The notes beneath the pieces were generated by a model. The model ran no database searches. It was given only the letters and a program-made list of their open reading frames with translations, and was not told the origin of the DNA. A DNA stretch of 64,000 bases, from positions 11,953,028 to 12,017,027 of the forward strand of contig OZ025276.1 of assembly GCA_964019165.1 (NCBI GenBank), in the 5' to 3' direction. Origin of the DNA: Mastigias papua. Lineage: Eukaryota > Cnidaria > Scyphozoa > Rhizostomeae > Mastigiidae. The position numbers were made by a program, and so were the translations under genes. Positions within the stretch are counted from its first letter, which is position 1, and each line of letters begins with the position of its first letter. Positions 13,463 to 25,000 of the stretch are shown here, one piece after another.

Positions 13463-13738
13463 ATGCTTATCTTTGAACTGAAGATATTATCTAAGATAAT
13501 GGTCTTCAAGTCCTTGAATGATATGGCTCCACAATACCTATGTGACCTTTTCATCCGAAATTCTACGTGCTCAGTTAAAAGCTTACGTAACACTGGAACG
13601 GATCTGAGATTACCTTTGAAAAAATCAACTATTGGACAATGGTGTTTCTCTTTCAGAGGTGCAAAACTATGGAATGGTCTATCAGCCGGGTCGAAGCAAG
13701 CTACCTCGCTATACACTTTTAAGACAAGTATATAAAAA
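13463..13738 (+). pseudogene. 5'-truncated LINE: C-terminal end of reverse transcriptase ORF
   Basis: About 90 residues (MVFKSLNDMAPQYLCDLF ... FSFRGAKLWNGL) match the end of the intact LINE at 16690-19644 (MVFKSLNRLTPQYLSDLF ... FSYRGAKLWNGL). Only the last part of the protein and the 3' UTR remain, the usual product of incomplete reverse transcription. The element continues to the 3' hairpin at 13890-13933 and an AAATG tail. Confidence 0.85.
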
Positions 13739-13889
13739 CTGCTTTTTTTGTTTTTTTTTTTTTTGTTTTTTTTGTTGTAACTTTGGATCTTTCACGGTTG
13801 TATATCGCTCTTCAAAAATTGTAAATAAGATATTAGCGCTTCATTTTTAATTGATTTTATCAGTATTATTGTAATTAGATGTTTTTAAT

Positions 13890-13933
13890 GGAGGGCCTCT
13901 TGAAAATCAACTTCTGTTGAAGGGCCACCCTCC
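13890..13933 (+). other. Conserved 3'-terminal hairpin of the LINE family
   Basis: A 44-base segment just before the tail repeat can fold with an outer stem GGAGGG/CCCTCC and an inner stem CAAC/GTTG. The same 44-base element sits at the 3' ends of the LINE copies at 16463-16506 and 20013-20056, where the inner stem is CAGC/GCTG, so the paired positions changed together. By analogy with LINEs whose reverse transcriptase recognises a 3' stem-loop, it is probably the template recognition structure. Confidence 0.75.
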
Positions 13934-13937
13934 TTAA

Positions 13938-14026
13938 AAGAATGAAATGAAATGAAATGAAATGAAATGAAATGAAATGAAATGAAATGAAATGAAATGA
14001 AATGAAATGAAATGAAATGAAATGAA
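13938..14026 (+). repeat. (AAATG)n tail of truncated LINE
   Basis: About 17 tandem aaatg units directly follow the LINE 3' end, as expected for a LINE tail made of a simple repeat. The two other copies of this LINE end in AAT repeats instead. Confidence 0.9.
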
Positions 14027-14439
14027 GATGATTGAGGATTCAGGCGAAACATGCCTTGTACATTAAAATCTGTTGTCTTTTTTAAAAATTGTTCTGTTAC
14101 TTACAATACACCATCAACACCCCCAGTACTTGTGTTGCACAATTAAAACCCAATTTTCTCCAGGATCAATTTTAAAATTTGTCAGAATTCAAGGAGAAGA
14201 GGTTCGAAGAGGTGAGACGTTTATAACAAGGTATACTTCTTCGTTGAATAATGTCATTGCTAAAAGGGCCTGAGAAAATCCCTCCCCCCAGTTAGTGGGA
14301 ACTGGTGCCACCCTTGCCATTGCATGTTAGATGCTTTTCCCATGCTGTAAAGGCAGACACATAAGTGTTATGCATCACGTCTGCGTAATACAATTTTATT
14401 TTTGCCAAGTCTCTCGCATTCCGCTGGAATTTTATTTTT

Positions 14440-14680
14440 GCCAGGTCTCCAGTATTTACCTCAGTTAGAAGGAGCATCCAGAAATTGTCTATCTGAAAAC
14501 ATACTGAAACCTGGGAAGTCAAACAAATCAATCTTAGAACCATTGCTTTTCATGGTTCTTATCTATAGGCCTAGTGTTTTTTAGATATTGCTCTGTATTG
14601 ATGGTTCCCTTAATAACAATGACTTGTGAGCCCCCACCCCATTCCATATTCCGCCACACTGCCACGCCCATTTCTCCAGC
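14440..14680 (-). repeat. Dispersed repeat, inverted copy at 35412-35640
   Basis: The reverse complement of this block matches 35412-35640 over about 200 bases, including the words ggcgtggcagtgtggcgga, aaccatgaaaagcaatggtt and ttgatttgtttgactt. A short frame is shared by both (SKNCLSKNILKLGKSNKS in one), but neither copy has a long ORF. Family unknown. Confidence 0.7.
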
Positions 14681-15230
14681 ATTTTGATAACCAGAACTTA
14701 GCAACCATGCGCGGGCACATTTGCATGTTTCTCATGTAATGTCAGATGTCTTTTTTATCATACCTCTAGCAATTCGTACAGTTTTAATGCTTGCAGGATA
14801 CAGGGGCGTACCTATGAGGCTTTGGGAACGTGGGGTATAGGACATATTGTTCCCCACGCAAAAATCTCAGCATATGCCCTGGTAGAATGCCATGAGTAGG
14901 CTTCTCTTCTTGCTATTAGAAGTCAATGTCATATTACTCTGGTTGGTACCAATCCTTTATTCTAACTGAAGGACATGCAGATGCGGACTTACACAGTGAC
15001 TTCTTTTGGAGCGGCTGTACGACATAGTAACCACATTTAATAGAATGAGCTGCAAAACATGCATCAAATTGTAAACAAAGAGTAGAGTATAATTAAAATT
15101 GATGAATGAAGACGATTTGAATGGAGATTGTGGAATGAGAAACATATCAGGATTCAGGAACGTGACACAAACCCTTGTTTTCTGCCATCTTCCAAAACAA
15201 ATAGTGAAGCAGCCTCTGCTTCTGTGACTC

Positions 15231-15623
15231 GGGCCCCGTTCACACTATTCCGTGTTTGAACAGAAACGCAACTGTTTAGCTCTGTTTTTGGCTTTGCGTT
15301 CACTTCCGTCTACCCCAAAAACGAAACCAATACAAATGAAAACGATGATAAAAACGGAGCTAAATGAGAACGGAGCTAAACAAAAACGCAATTCTGTAGT
15401 GTCAACACCAAAAACGGAACAATTTGAAAACGCTACTAATAGGGCCAATATAAAAGATTAAGAAGCCGTCAAACATATGCGTTTTTGAGGAAAAATATGA
15501 ACACCAATCGATAGATATCCGTGTCTGTCTGAAAACTGAGTAGTGTGAACATGGAAGAAAAACAGTCCCGTTTTTGGGAGCAAAAACGGATCTAAATGAA
15601 AACGGAGTAGTGTGAATGTAGCC
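15231..15623. mobile_element. MITE-like element with inverted ends (about 390 bp)
   Basis: The ends are inverted: gttcacactattccgt at the left and acggagtagtgtgaatgt at the right. The interior is rich in variants of aaaacggagctaaa. A related, smaller element with the same end motif and an interior gtttagcgctgtt lies at 43311-43560. It has no coding capacity. Target duplication is not clear; the superfamily was not assigned. Confidence 0.6.
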
Positions 15624-15719
15624 TCAGTGCTGTGATCGGAAGCGTCGCAAGAATGTGTTCCTATTACAGTCGGGAGAACATGCATTTATGACGTGCTATA
15701 ATTTATAGGGGCCTGGTAG

Positions 15720-16041
15720 GGGCCCTAGGACACGAGCAACCTTAGTGCATTCGTGCAGTGATTAAGTTAGCTACGACAGTATATATCCGTGTGCATGGTC
15801 TGTTTTCAGAACACTCGTGGGCAAGAGCCCCAAATTCCGCCAGACACCATAAATAACCATACTTAGGTATCTCAAATCGAATTAACTAGCTGTCACTTCG
15901 TGCTGTGAAATCTTGATGAATAAAACAAAACGTTTTAGCTGTAAACTGTCCTTAAACGGTACCGTGCTGCGCAAGTAGTAGTGAATTCCTGACCGTCTGT
16001 CCCTTTTTCCTCATCAAAATGAGTAACAATTGTCAATTATT
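15720..16041 (+). repeat. Uninterrupted copy of a dispersed repeat split elsewhere in the window
   Basis: The first half (gacacgagcaacctta ... ctgtccttaaacggtac) matches the reverse complement of 27759-27905, and the second half (gtaccgtgctgcgcaagtag ... catcaaaatgag) matches the reverse complement of 19703-19783. It thus represents the empty site of the 8-kb composite insertion, with GTAC at 15959-15962 as the target. This copy has about 100 bases (near 15815-15930) not present in the other. No ORF. Confidence 0.75.
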
Positions 16042-16158
16042 CTAATACAGGGGTCATTCAATTAGTACGTACGCTCTACATTGGCTAAAATTTGTGGTCA
16101 TTCAACAAAGCAACAAGTACGTTTGCGTTTTGGTTCTTTTCATCCTTACTTATTACTA

Positions 16159-16250
16159 AAGGGCCCATATACACGAGCGAAATAAGGACATTTTTGTAAG
16201 GACTAAGGTAATCAGTGCTTTGGATCCTAGTGTATATGGTCCATTTTGCG
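16159..16250. mobile_element. Possible very short TIR element
   Basis: cccatatacac at the left and gtgtatatgg at the right are inverted around about 90 bases. Similar 'atatacacgag' words occur near 27790. The arms are short, so this is tentative. Confidence 0.3.
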
Positions 16251-16418
16251 AAGTCCACCTTATTCCTTTCGCAGGTAAGGATGAGCTTCCCGTATTTAAG
16301 GCAGGATTGTTCTCTCGTTAATCCCAGTCATCAGCATTAGCAGACAACGACAATGTATAACAATATGTATAAAGGACTGCCATGGAGAATCTTTAGAACG
16401 CTATGTTATAATCAGTCG

Positions 16419-16453
<35 letters not shown>

Positions 16454-16462
16454 AATGTTTAG

Positions 16463-16506
16463 GGAGGGTAGCCCTTCAGCCGTAGCTGCTTTTCAAGGGG
16501 CCCTCC
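16463..16506 (-). other. 3'-terminal hairpin of the LINE at 16421-19702
   Basis: In LINE sense the 44 bases form an outer stem GGAGGG/CCCTCC, a CCTT/AAGG pair block, and an inner stem CAGC/GCTG closed by a four-base loop TACG. It is placed immediately before the AAT tail, the position used for reverse transcriptase recognition in LINEs with a stem-loop end. Confidence 0.75.
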
Positions 16507-16689
16507 ATCTAAATATACTACAAAATAGGAATAAAATCCTACATAACTTAAGTACAATAAGTAAAATCCTACATAACTTTCTTAATTACAATAAGTACAT
16601 ATAATGTTCTATTTGAAAAATTAAAAATACTAGTTAGAGGAAAAAAAATAGAATAAAATAAAGGAGATGACTGAAATGACATAAAGTGA

Positions 16690-19644
16690 CTATAACAACG
16701 TCTTGAAGGAGATCAGGCTAGAGGCTCGCTTTGATGGATCTTGGAGACCATTCCAAAGTTTAGCACCCCTATACGAAAAGCTTTTCTGGCCAGTCGAGGT
16801 GTTCCTCTTTGGCAGCGTAAGATCAGTGTCCGTACTCCTTAGGTTGTATGAGGGATTGGTGGAGTTTGCCACAAACAGGTCTGAGAGGTATTGTGGGGTG
16901 AGCCGATTTAATGATTTGAATACCATAACTCGCGATTCAAACTGTATCATATCATTAATCGTTTTCCAACCCAAACTTTCTATTAATGGTTTACTAGGGG
17001 CATCGTAATTGCTACCGGTGATGATTCGGGCAGCTCGATTTTGAAGTTTCTGTAGCTGGTGGATTTCGGCTGCACCACACACACCCCACACAGAACAGCA
17101 GTACCGGAAGCTAGGATCAATGACACTGGTGTAGAGATTTTTAAGCGCATGGAAAGGAAGATATCTTTTTGCATATTTTAACATACCAAGAGATCGTGAA
17201 ATTTTTTTAGATGTTTCCTGAATATGCTTCTTCCAGTCAAGAGAATTATCAATGTGAACTCCTAGATACTTGGCGTTTTGAACAGCTCCTAGGGTTTCAT
17301 TGCGCATTTGCAGACAAAGTTGTTCATTTTTCTTTTCTAATGCAGCTTGTTTGTGCTTTGTTGAAATGGTCATTGACTGCGTTTTGGCTACGTTCAGGGA
17401 CAGTATATTACCACTGAGCCATGAATCCAAAGCTTCAAGGTCCTTGTTTAATCCCTCATTTAGCTTAGCAACGCTATCAGCTTGGAAGCTTATACAAGTG
17501 TCATCAGCGTACATATAAACTTTAGCATTATCGATGACCATAGGGAGATCATTGATGTAGATTGAAAATAGCAGAGGTCCAAGACATGAACCCTGAGGTA
17601 CTCCTAGGCTTATACTTTGGACTCTGGAGTCGCAGCCGTTGACTCTTGTGAACTGAGTGCGCTTTGACAGGTATGACTTAAACCACTCTAGCTCGTGGCC
17701 CTGAACACCATAGTGTGCGAGCTTTTGAAGAAGAATTCCGTGATCAACTGTGTCAAAGGCTTTCTTTAAGTCTACGAATACGACCCCTGCATATTTTCCA
17801 GCATCTACACCATTTAGCCAATCATCAGTACATTTTAACAGAGCTGTTGTTGTAGAATGATGGGCCCTAAAACCAGATTGACAGGATGCTATGAGGCCAT
17901 TAGTGCTCATATATTCATATAGCTGGTTGTAAACTAACTTTTCAAAGAGCCGCGATATTACAGGGAGAACTGATATTGGTCTATAATTCGATTTTGCGTT
18001 TTTATCTCCTTCTTTAAAAATGGGAGTGACTCTTGCAATCTTCCATTGGGCAGGGAAGACACATTTTAGTATTGATTTATTAAAGATGCAGCATAGTGAC
18101 TTGGTAATGAATGGCAGGGAAATTTTTAAAAAGTAGCTAGAGATATTGTCATTTCCAGAGCCCTTTGATGTCTTCATCTTGCATATGGCATCTCTAATAT
18201 GTGTGCACTCGACCTCTTTAAATTCAAAACAGACGGCAGTTTGATTTACAGTGTATTTGCCCGTCAGGAGAGGGTTTGAAGATTTCTCAACATTTTTTGC
18301 AAGATCTTCTCCCACTGAACAAAAATAATTATTCATCGTATTGGATATTTCCCTCTTCTCTCTGATTTCAATATCCCCATCTTTAATGTAAGTGATATTT
18401 GTGGATTTACTGCATTTATTTAAAAGCTTGCTAGTTATTTTCCAGCATTCTTTCATATTACCTTTATTTTCACTGATCTTATCCACAAAATACTGCTGCT
18501 TTAGCAAAATATTAAGGCTATTCACCCTATTCCGAACTTTCCTATAGTCTTCCATAAGAGAGGAAGATTTATTTTTAACTGCGGCTTTTTTTAGTTTATC
18601 TCTTGACTTCATAAGCAGTTTTATCTCCGTGTTTATCCATGGAGAGTTCCGATCAGAAACTCTCATTTCTCTTGTGGGAGCATGCTTTTCTATCACTGCA
18701 GAGAAGAGGGATGACCATTTCTCAACCATGACATTAACGTCATCAGTCTTATTAACAACCAGCTCCCAATCGATACTAGAGATATCAGCCAAAAATGCAC
18801 TTTCGTTAAAATGCTTCATGTTTCTAGTTACAACCATCTTGTGCCCGCCAAGTCCGGCATTTATTTTGCGTTTACAAAAGACCATGTAGTGGTCACTCAT
18901 TGATACTTTATGCACTCCTGACTCTAGTATGTTATCGATACAGGATGTAGATATATGATCGATTAGAGTTGATGTAGTGAGCGTTACCCTAGTTGGCTCG
19001 TTTATAATCTGCTTTAGACTGAATAGATCATACAGATTACTAATATGCCTAGAATTTTCAGAGAGAGACAGGCAGGCTATTTCTTGGGATAGATCACAGT
19101 TAGTATCTCCCATAAGTATCATCTCTTTACCTTCCTTATCAAGGTATGATAGAACTTTTTCAGCTTTGCTAAATATAGCAACCGGGCTGTTTGGTGGTCT
19201 ATACCACGTTAAAACCAAGAACGGCCTGCATTTTGGTGGTTGAACTTCAATGCAGAGTAATTCCAGATCTTCCAGTGGTACGTCTTTCCTATGAATAAAT
19301 GTAATAGTATTTCTGACATATATTGAGATACCCCCGCCGAATCTCGATCTATCAAGACGCTGTTGACTATATCCAGAGATATGAGTAATCTGCTGATCAA
19401 TTGAACTATCTAGTTTAGTCTCATTTAAGGCTAATATATCGATTTTCATGTCATGCATGAGCACTTTTATTTCATCTAGGTGGCTTCTAAGACCATTTAT
19501 ATTAAGGGACGCCATTTTTAGGCCTTTTCTAGATACTGTGCGCTGATGACACTTGCTTTCGATTTCACAGCCGTGGGTAGCAAGCCTTGGAGTACTAACA
19601 TCAGCCTTCTCTCCTCTAACTTGCTCATCACCCACGTATTGCAC
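16690..19644 (-). CDS. LINE ORF2-type protein: APE endonuclease plus reverse transcriptase
   Basis: This 984-residue frame has no interruption. An AP-endonuclease-like domain begins near residue 44 (MASLNINGLRSHLDEIKVL), with ILALNETKLD, the Asp-Asn type motif MGDTNCDL, and MSDHYMVF at its end. The reverse transcriptase follows (FKEGDKNAKSNYRPISVLP, DLKKAFDTVDH, GVPQGSCLGPLLFSIYIND, and the catalytic YMYADDTC). The tail has QNRAARIITGSNYDAPSKP and SYRGAKLWNGL. The product nicks target DNA and reverse-transcribes its own RNA. No gag-like ORF1 is seen. The full open frame suggests recent activity. The ATG at 19644 may not be the true start, since the core domain begins about 44 residues later. 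Confidence 0.92.
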   Translation of the reverse strand: MQYVGDEQVRGEKADVSTPRLATHGCEIESKCHQRTVSRKGLKMASLNINGLRSHLDEIKVLMHDMKIDILALNETKLDSSIDQQITHISGYSQQRLDRSRFGGGISIYVRNTITFIHRKDVPLEDLELLCIEVQPPKCRPFLVLTWYRPPNSPVAIFSKAEKVLSYLDKEGKEMILMGDTNCDLSQEIACLSLSENSRHISNLYDLFSLKQIINEPTRVTLTTSTLIDHISTSCIDNILESGVHKVSMSDHYMVFCKRKINAGLGGHKMVVTRNMKHFNESAFLADISSIDWELVVNKTDDVNVMVEKWSSLFSAVIEKHAPTREMRVSDRNSPWINTEIKLLMKSRDKLKKAAVKNKSSSLMEDYRKVRNRVNSLNILLKQQYFVDKISENKGNMKECWKITSKLLNKCSKSTNITYIKDGDIEIREKREISNTMNNYFCSVGEDLAKNVEKSSNPLLTGKYTVNQTAVCFEFKEVECTHIRDAICKMKTSKGSGNDNISSYFLKISLPFITKSLCCIFNKSILKCVFPAQWKIARVTPIFKEGDKNAKSNYRPISVLPVISRLFEKLVYNQLYEYMSTNGLIASCQSGFRAHHSTTTALLKCTDDWLNGVDAGKYAGVVFVDLKKAFDTVDHGILLQKLAHYGVQGHELEWFKSYLSKRTQFTRVNGCDSRVQSISLGVPQGSCLGPLLFSIYINDLPMVIDNAKVYMYADDTCISFQADSVAKLNEGLNKDLEALDSWLSGNILSLNVAKTQSMTISTKHKQAALEKKNEQLCLQMRNETLGAVQNAKYLGVHIDNSLDWKKHIQETSKKISRSLGMLKYAKRYLPFHALKNLYTSVIDPSFRYCCSVWGVCGAAEIHQLQKLQNRAARIITGSNYDAPSKPLIESLGWKTINDMIQFESRVMVFKSLNRLTPQYLSDLFVANSTNPSYNLRSTDTDLTLPKRNTSTGQKSFSYRGAKLWNGLQDPSKRASSLISFKTLL

Positions 19645-19702
19645 GAATGCTAAGATTTTTCGAAAATATACTATTTCCCTCTGGGGTGAGATGCATTAGC
19701 AT

Positions 19703-19894
<192 letters not shown>

Positions 19895-19972
19895 TGTTTG
19901 TCTGTCTTTTCCTGTACGTCCCTTACGGGGCCTAGGCTGACCCTGATGTCAGTGCCGCCTGCAAATTGTGTA
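19895..19972 (-). mobile_element. 3' end piece of a short family B-like element
   Basis: On the minus strand this reads into ...ggaaaagacagacaaacag followed by (GAT)n, similar to the 3' end of the family B LINE (aacaagacaagacaagacaa then GAT repeats at 21920-21940). Its 5' part appears to be 21600-21835, on the other side of the truncated LINE. The whole short element would be about 310 bp, perhaps SINE-like or an internally deleted derivative. Confidence 0.4.
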
Positions 19973-21600
19973 AATTATTATTATTATTATTATTATTATT
20001 AAAAATATTTAAGGAGGGTTGCCCTTCAGCTACAGCTGCTTTTCAAGGGGCCCTCCATTTAAATACAATACATGTTTTGAAAAATAAATTTGAAAAAAAA
20101 ATGCCTAATTACAATGTTTACTACCTAAAAGCGATATACCGTTATATAAAATATTATTTACAAAATTATTAAAGATACAATGATAAAAGTACAAAACATA
20201 TATTGGTAAAAAAAAAAGAAAAAAATAATTTCAAGCTATATACAATTCATGCATCATGCATCAAAGACGTTTTAAAGGAGGCAAGGTTAGGTGCTAGCTT
20301 CGATTCTGTTGGTAGGCTGTTCCACATTTTCGAGCCCTTGTAGGAGAAGCCCTTCTGCCCATTAGAGGAATTCCTCTTTGGCAGCTTAAGATCTGTGGCA
20401 GTATTTCGTAGATTATACGTGGCCTTAGAATAGTTTGCAACCAACATGTCGAAGAGGTACTGAGGGGCAAGCCCATTTCTAGCTTTGTAGACAAGTACTT
20501 GCGTTTCATATTGGATAAGTTCTTCGATCGTTTTCCAACCTAGGCCCATGATTAAAGGTTTGCTAGGAGCATCAAAATTGCTTCCAGTTATTATTCTGGC
20601 TGCGCGATTCTGAAGCTTCTGTAGTTGCTGTAATTCAGTAAGTCCACAGACACCCCAGACTGCGCAACAGTAGCGAAAATGTGGATCGACCAAACCAGTG
20701 TACAGATTTTTAAGTGACTCAAAAGGTAAAAACCTTTTGGCATACCTTATCAGCCCAAGAGATCGAGAAATCTTTTTCGATACTTCTTGAATGTGATTCT
20801 TCCAATCAAGAGTATTGTCAATATGGACTCCTAGATACTTAGTGCATTGAACAACATCGAGATCATTATGCCTTATATGCAGATGTAATTGCTCAGCTTG
20901 ATTTTTCAAGATTGCAAGCTTCCGTTTAGTAGAAATTACCATGGAGTGCGTTTTAGCAATGTTAAGAGAAAGCTTGTTTCCCCGCAACCATTTATCAAGA
21001 GCTAGAAGGTCCTGGTTTAATGCCATGTTTAACTGGGACATACTATGATTTTGTAGACTTAGGCTAGTGTCATCAGCATACATGTACACCTTAGCGTTAT
21101 TAGTGATTTTAGGAAGGTCATTGATATAAAGTAAAAATAATAATGGGCCAAGACACGAGCCTTGAGGGACACCTATATCTATATTTTGAACTTTAGAATC
21201 CACACCATTAACCCTTGTAAACTGGGAGCGATTAGAGAGGTACGACTTAAACCACATTAGCTCCGAAGAGTGGATACCGTAGTGAGCAAGCTTTTGCACT
21301 AGGATTTTGTGATCAACTGTGTCAAAAGCTTTTTTCAAATCAACAAATATAACCCCAACATGTTTTCCCACATCTAAGCTGCTGTACCAATCATTAGTAC
21401 ATTTCAAAAGAGCAGTGGCTGTTGAGTGAAGTGATCTGAATCCAGATTGACTCGGAGCTAAGAGATCATTTGAGTTTAAATACTCATAAAGTTGGTTGTA
21501 CACTAATTTTTCAAAGAGCCTTGAAACGACTGGGAGGACTGATATTGGCCTATAGTTTTCTTTGGCGCTTTTATCTCCGTCTTTGAAAGTAAAAGAGGTG
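19973..21600 (-). mobile_element. 5'-truncated LINE, family A
   Basis: It starts inside the reverse transcriptase domain and ends with the 44-base hairpin (20013-20056) and an AAT tail (plus-strand ATT, 19973-20002). The truncation point is near 21600, where similarity to the full LINE begins. It lies inside the short family B-like element. Confidence 0.85.
20013..20056 (-). other. 3'-terminal hairpin of the truncated LINE
   Basis: Same 44-base structure as at 16463-16506: outer stem GGAGGG/CCCTCC, inner stem CAGC/GCTG, here with loop TGTA. Confidence 0.75.
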
Positions 21601-21620
21601 ATTGAGTCGGCTACACTCAA
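20247..21620 (-). CDS. Truncated LINE reverse transcriptase, open frame
   Basis: This 457-residue frame covers the reverse transcriptase from NYRPISVLP to the C-terminus, with DLKKAFDTVDH, GVPQGSCLGPLLF, the catalytic YMYADDTS and QNRAARIITGSNFDAPSKP. It lacks the endonuclease. The first ~12 residues are flanking sequence read through the truncation point, so the ATG at 21620 is not a native start. The frame is still open, implying a fairly recent insertion, but the copy cannot be autonomous. Confidence 0.85.
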   Translation of the reverse strand: MSVADSITSFTFKDGDKSAKENYRPISVLPVVSRLFEKLVYNQLYEYLNSNDLLAPSQSGFRSLHSTATALLKCTNDWYSSLDVGKHVGVIFVDLKKAFDTVDHKILVQKLAHYGIHSSELMWFKSYLSNRSQFTRVNGVDSKVQNIDIGVPQGSCLGPLLFLLYINDLPKITNNAKVYMYADDTSLSLQNHSMSQLNMALNQDLLALDKWLRGNKLSLNIAKTHSMVISTKRKLAILKNQAEQLHLHIRHNDLDVVQCTKYLGVHIDNTLDWKNHIQEVSKKISRSLGLIRYAKRFLPFESLKNLYTGLVDPHFRYCCAVWGVCGLTELQQLQKLQNRAARIITGSNFDAPSKPLIMGLGWKTIEELIQYETQVLVYKARNGLAPQYLFDMLVANYSKATYNLRNTATDLKLPKRNSSNGQKGFSYKGSKMWNSLPTESKLAPNLASFKTSLMHDA

Positions 21621-21835
21621 TCCACTCTGTTACCCCAACAGTTACTTATCAGAACTGCAGCCTGAAGCTGCTGTGCCTGACTTTCACTGAAGGGGCCTGG
21701 TTGGACAGTTTGCCACAGGTCGTCAACATCTGCCCCAATTCTGAATCTTCGCGAAATGAATCGCTATCAACTTAAGGACAGTGTCTCTCTGTGCCCCCTT
21801 GCCACCACGAAGAGGTCTCCAACCATGGGCTAGCT
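21601..21835 (-). mobile_element. 5' piece of a short family B-like element
   Basis: Read on the minus strand it begins gctagcccatggttgg right after a GAT array. The start of the family B LINE (gctagccgaagcattg, near 27676) is similar, also right after a GAT array. No ORF is visible. It continues after the truncated LINE at 19895-19972. Confidence 0.4.

Positions 21836-21919
<84 letters not shown>
21836..21919. repeat. (ATC)n microsatellite, about 28 units
   Basis: A pure ATC run at the 3' end of the family B LINE; on the LINE strand it is the (GAT)n tail. Confidence 0.97.
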
Positions 21920-22015
21920 TTGTCTTGTCTTGTCTTGTTAGGTCGTTACGACTGCTTATTGCTGTCCTGCCTATCTGGTTACCCAGTAACAAAATGTCAG
22001 TAGAGGTTGTTACTC

Positions 22016-25000
22016 TTAATGTTCATTCCTTTCATGAAGCTTCATATGTCTGCTCTTGTTTGCCTTGCTCATTTCTTCACCACACACATCACATTTGAAG
22101 GTGTCACATTTACCCCCAACCTTTTCCATCATGCAATACTCCGTCTTGAGTTCATTTGTTAAGGCGCATTTCCGTTTGTGCCGAGCCATGTTTGAAATGC
22201 TCAGAACATGTAAACAGTATGGGCATGTCCCCCTTTTTGTGCCTTGACAGTACTGCTCATGGTTTTCTCTTACTCCACACCTATTAAACTCTTCTCCGCA
22301 CTTTTTGCATTTAAATGTCCTCACTGTCTTTCTGTGTTTCATCCGTTGGTGGGCTTTCAATCCTGCTCTTGTCCTGCAAACTGTTCCACACTCTTCCCAG
22401 TCACAAATGAGTAGGTGTCTCCCTTGTTGATCTCTTTCACTCCTTGTTATTGTATTCTTTTCCCATTGATTACTTTTGTGTATTGTTGTCATATGGTCTT
22501 CCCACTCTCTTATTTTCTTTATCCTTCTGTCAATCAAATTTCTCCATTTCTTTCTATCCCATACATGCATTTCTACATTCTCTGAGTCAACTCCTGCTTC
22601 TCTAATAATTTTTCTCCAATATTGCACTGTACTCTGCTGCCCTCCTCTTATGCCGGCCTTCTGATACCACCCAAGTGTCACTTGTTTTGTTGTTCTTGAG
22701 TTGTCCATCCTCAGTATATGTCCAATTCTTTGCAAACTTCTTTTCTCTATCTTGGATCTAAGAGATGCGACATTTAGTATTTTTCGCACCCCAAACATGT
22801 TGATATTCTCTTTCTCCATTTGCTGTTTTATTGGCCCCTTATTTTTCCTGCTCCAAATATGCCTATAAGCTTCATCTACTACTCTCTGCAACTTAGTAAC
22901 TTCACTTATTCTCCAAGGTCTAATACCACAATCAAATAATACTGATGATTCAACAACTGTTTCCACTATTGCAGCTTGAGTCTTTCTACTTAGCCTTGTC
23001 CTCGTCAGCCTTTTCCTCACTTTCCACACTGCTTGTCGTCCCCTCTTCAGTCTCTCTTGAGTATCCTTTTCTCTGCCAATAAATATTCCCAGCATCCTTG
23101 TTGTCTCACTTGCTTTCTCTCCAAAGTACACATGTTCCTCTTTATCTGGGTGACATTTTTCCTCAAATCTACTCATTACTTCAACTACAGTGTCCCTTCC
23201 CTTGAAAATCTCATTTTTCCTTCCTAATATTGTTGTATCATCAGCAAACAATGATTCTACTATTTCTATACTTTCATTTTCTGAGCTCTGCATTGCTTTG
23301 CTCTGTGACTTTGGTGGAAGAGAAAAACCTGGCTTCCAAATCCATGGTATTCCCAATTGCAAATTCTCTTTCTCTGCATTTTTTCTCCTCTCCTCATTTG
23401 CCCTCTTCATAACACATGCATGGAATATGCTAAACAAAATTGGTGATGTTGCACACCCCTCCCTTAACCCTCTTTGTGGTACCCAACTCTCACTCACTGC
23501 ATTTCTTCCCTTTACTTTGTACATAGTCTTTTCATGCAGATTTTTCATAGTTTTAAGCATCCTTTCCCTCATCCCCAACTTCCTCAGAATATGCCACAGG
23601 ATATTCCTATTCACTCTTGGATAAGCTTTTGTAATGTCCATAAGAATTGCCATAGGGTGATCTTCACTTGTATCTTGTATATCATTAACTCCACCTGTTA
23701 CCCTTTTAACTTCCTCATTCACTCTTATTATAATTTGTGCAGCATCAGCTGATGATCTGCCTGTCCTAAACCCACACTGAGTGTCACCTATGTACTCAAT
23801 ATCTTCAATCCAACTCCTCAATCTAGTTGCCATTATCCTAGCTAAAATTCTGCTTACCATTGAGAGCAAACAGACCCCTCTATAATTGTTGATTTCTTTC
23901 CTGTCTCCTTTTTTGTGCAGTGGCACTAGTAACCCAGTTTTTATTTCTCTCTCCCAGGAATCTGCATCAGACCTATGCATTCTTTGTACAATCTCTAGAG
24001 TACAGTTCAGTGTTTCCTCTCCTGCTTGCCTTAACACATTCATCAGTACACCATCTTCACCTGGGGCCCCATTCTTTATTTTCATTACTTCATTTTGAAA
24101 TTCACTTCTTGATATCTCTTCCTCCATCTCCTCTGCCCTTTTTAACTTTTCAATATCTTCTATTTGTGGTATACTGTCTTTCACCTCTTCAATCTCTTCC
24201 ATTGTTCTCTCAAATCTGTCTTTAGATACTTTTTCAAAATGCCTCCTATATTCATCAGGTGTGAAAAATTCTTCCTGCATTGTACCCTTGTTCATGTCCT
24301 TTACTCCAATCACCTTCAAAAGTTTATATAATTTTCCAGTATTTTTCTCTTCCTCAGCTTCCTTGCATTCTTGGATTTTCTTGTCCCACCACTCTGTTTC
24401 CCATTGCTTTTTTTCCTTTTTGAAATTATTTCTTACCTCTCTCCTTTTCTTACAATATAATCTCTTTTGCTCTTCACTCTCAGCATTTTGCATTCTCTCA
24501 GTATACATCATAATCTTATCTTTAAATGTGCTTATCTCTCTTTCATGCCCATCAAAACAAGGGTTCAGGCTCTCTTTTTTCTTCAGTCCAGCTGTTTTCT
24601 CTCCAACCTCTTCTAAAGTTCTTGACAGCCATTCCCAGCTTATTTCCTTTGAATCTTGCCTGGCAGTATTTATACTTTTCCTCATCTCTTCTTGAAACTT
24701 CAATTTCATGCTCCTGTTTTCAAGCTTTTGCCAATCAATCTTCCTTATGTTTCTCCTCTCTTTTGATCTTTTACACTTTGGCCCTTCATCTATAATTGTC
24801 ATAGTCTTTGGTTTGTGGTCAGACAAGGTGAACTCACTATCTGTTGCTATTCTTCTCACCATCTGTATCCTTTCCTCCTTTGTCCCAATAAAACCATCAA
24901 TTTCATGCCATGAACTATTTCTTTTATTGTACCAAGTTCCCCTATCTGGGTGATCAAAATATGAATTTATCCAACACAACCCATTAATTTCCATCCAGCT

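Larger units (their letters stand above)
16421..19702 (-). mobile_element. Near-complete LINE (non-LTR retrotransposon), family A
   Basis: The element runs from an upstream boundary near 19702 to an (AAT)n tail (plus-strand ATT run, 16421-16453) and includes an intact 984-codon ORF and the 44-base 3' hairpin at 16463-16506. The domain order endonuclease then reverse transcriptase, and the 5'-truncated sibling copies, are typical of TPRT retrotransposons of the jockey/CR1/L2 group; the exact clade is not assigned. The right boundary abuts one half of the split repeat (19703-19783). Confidence 0.85.

Noticed and set aside
23190..24695. Plus-strand ORFs of 60-144 codons
   Set aside because: Antisense shadows of the family B LINE reverse transcriptase.
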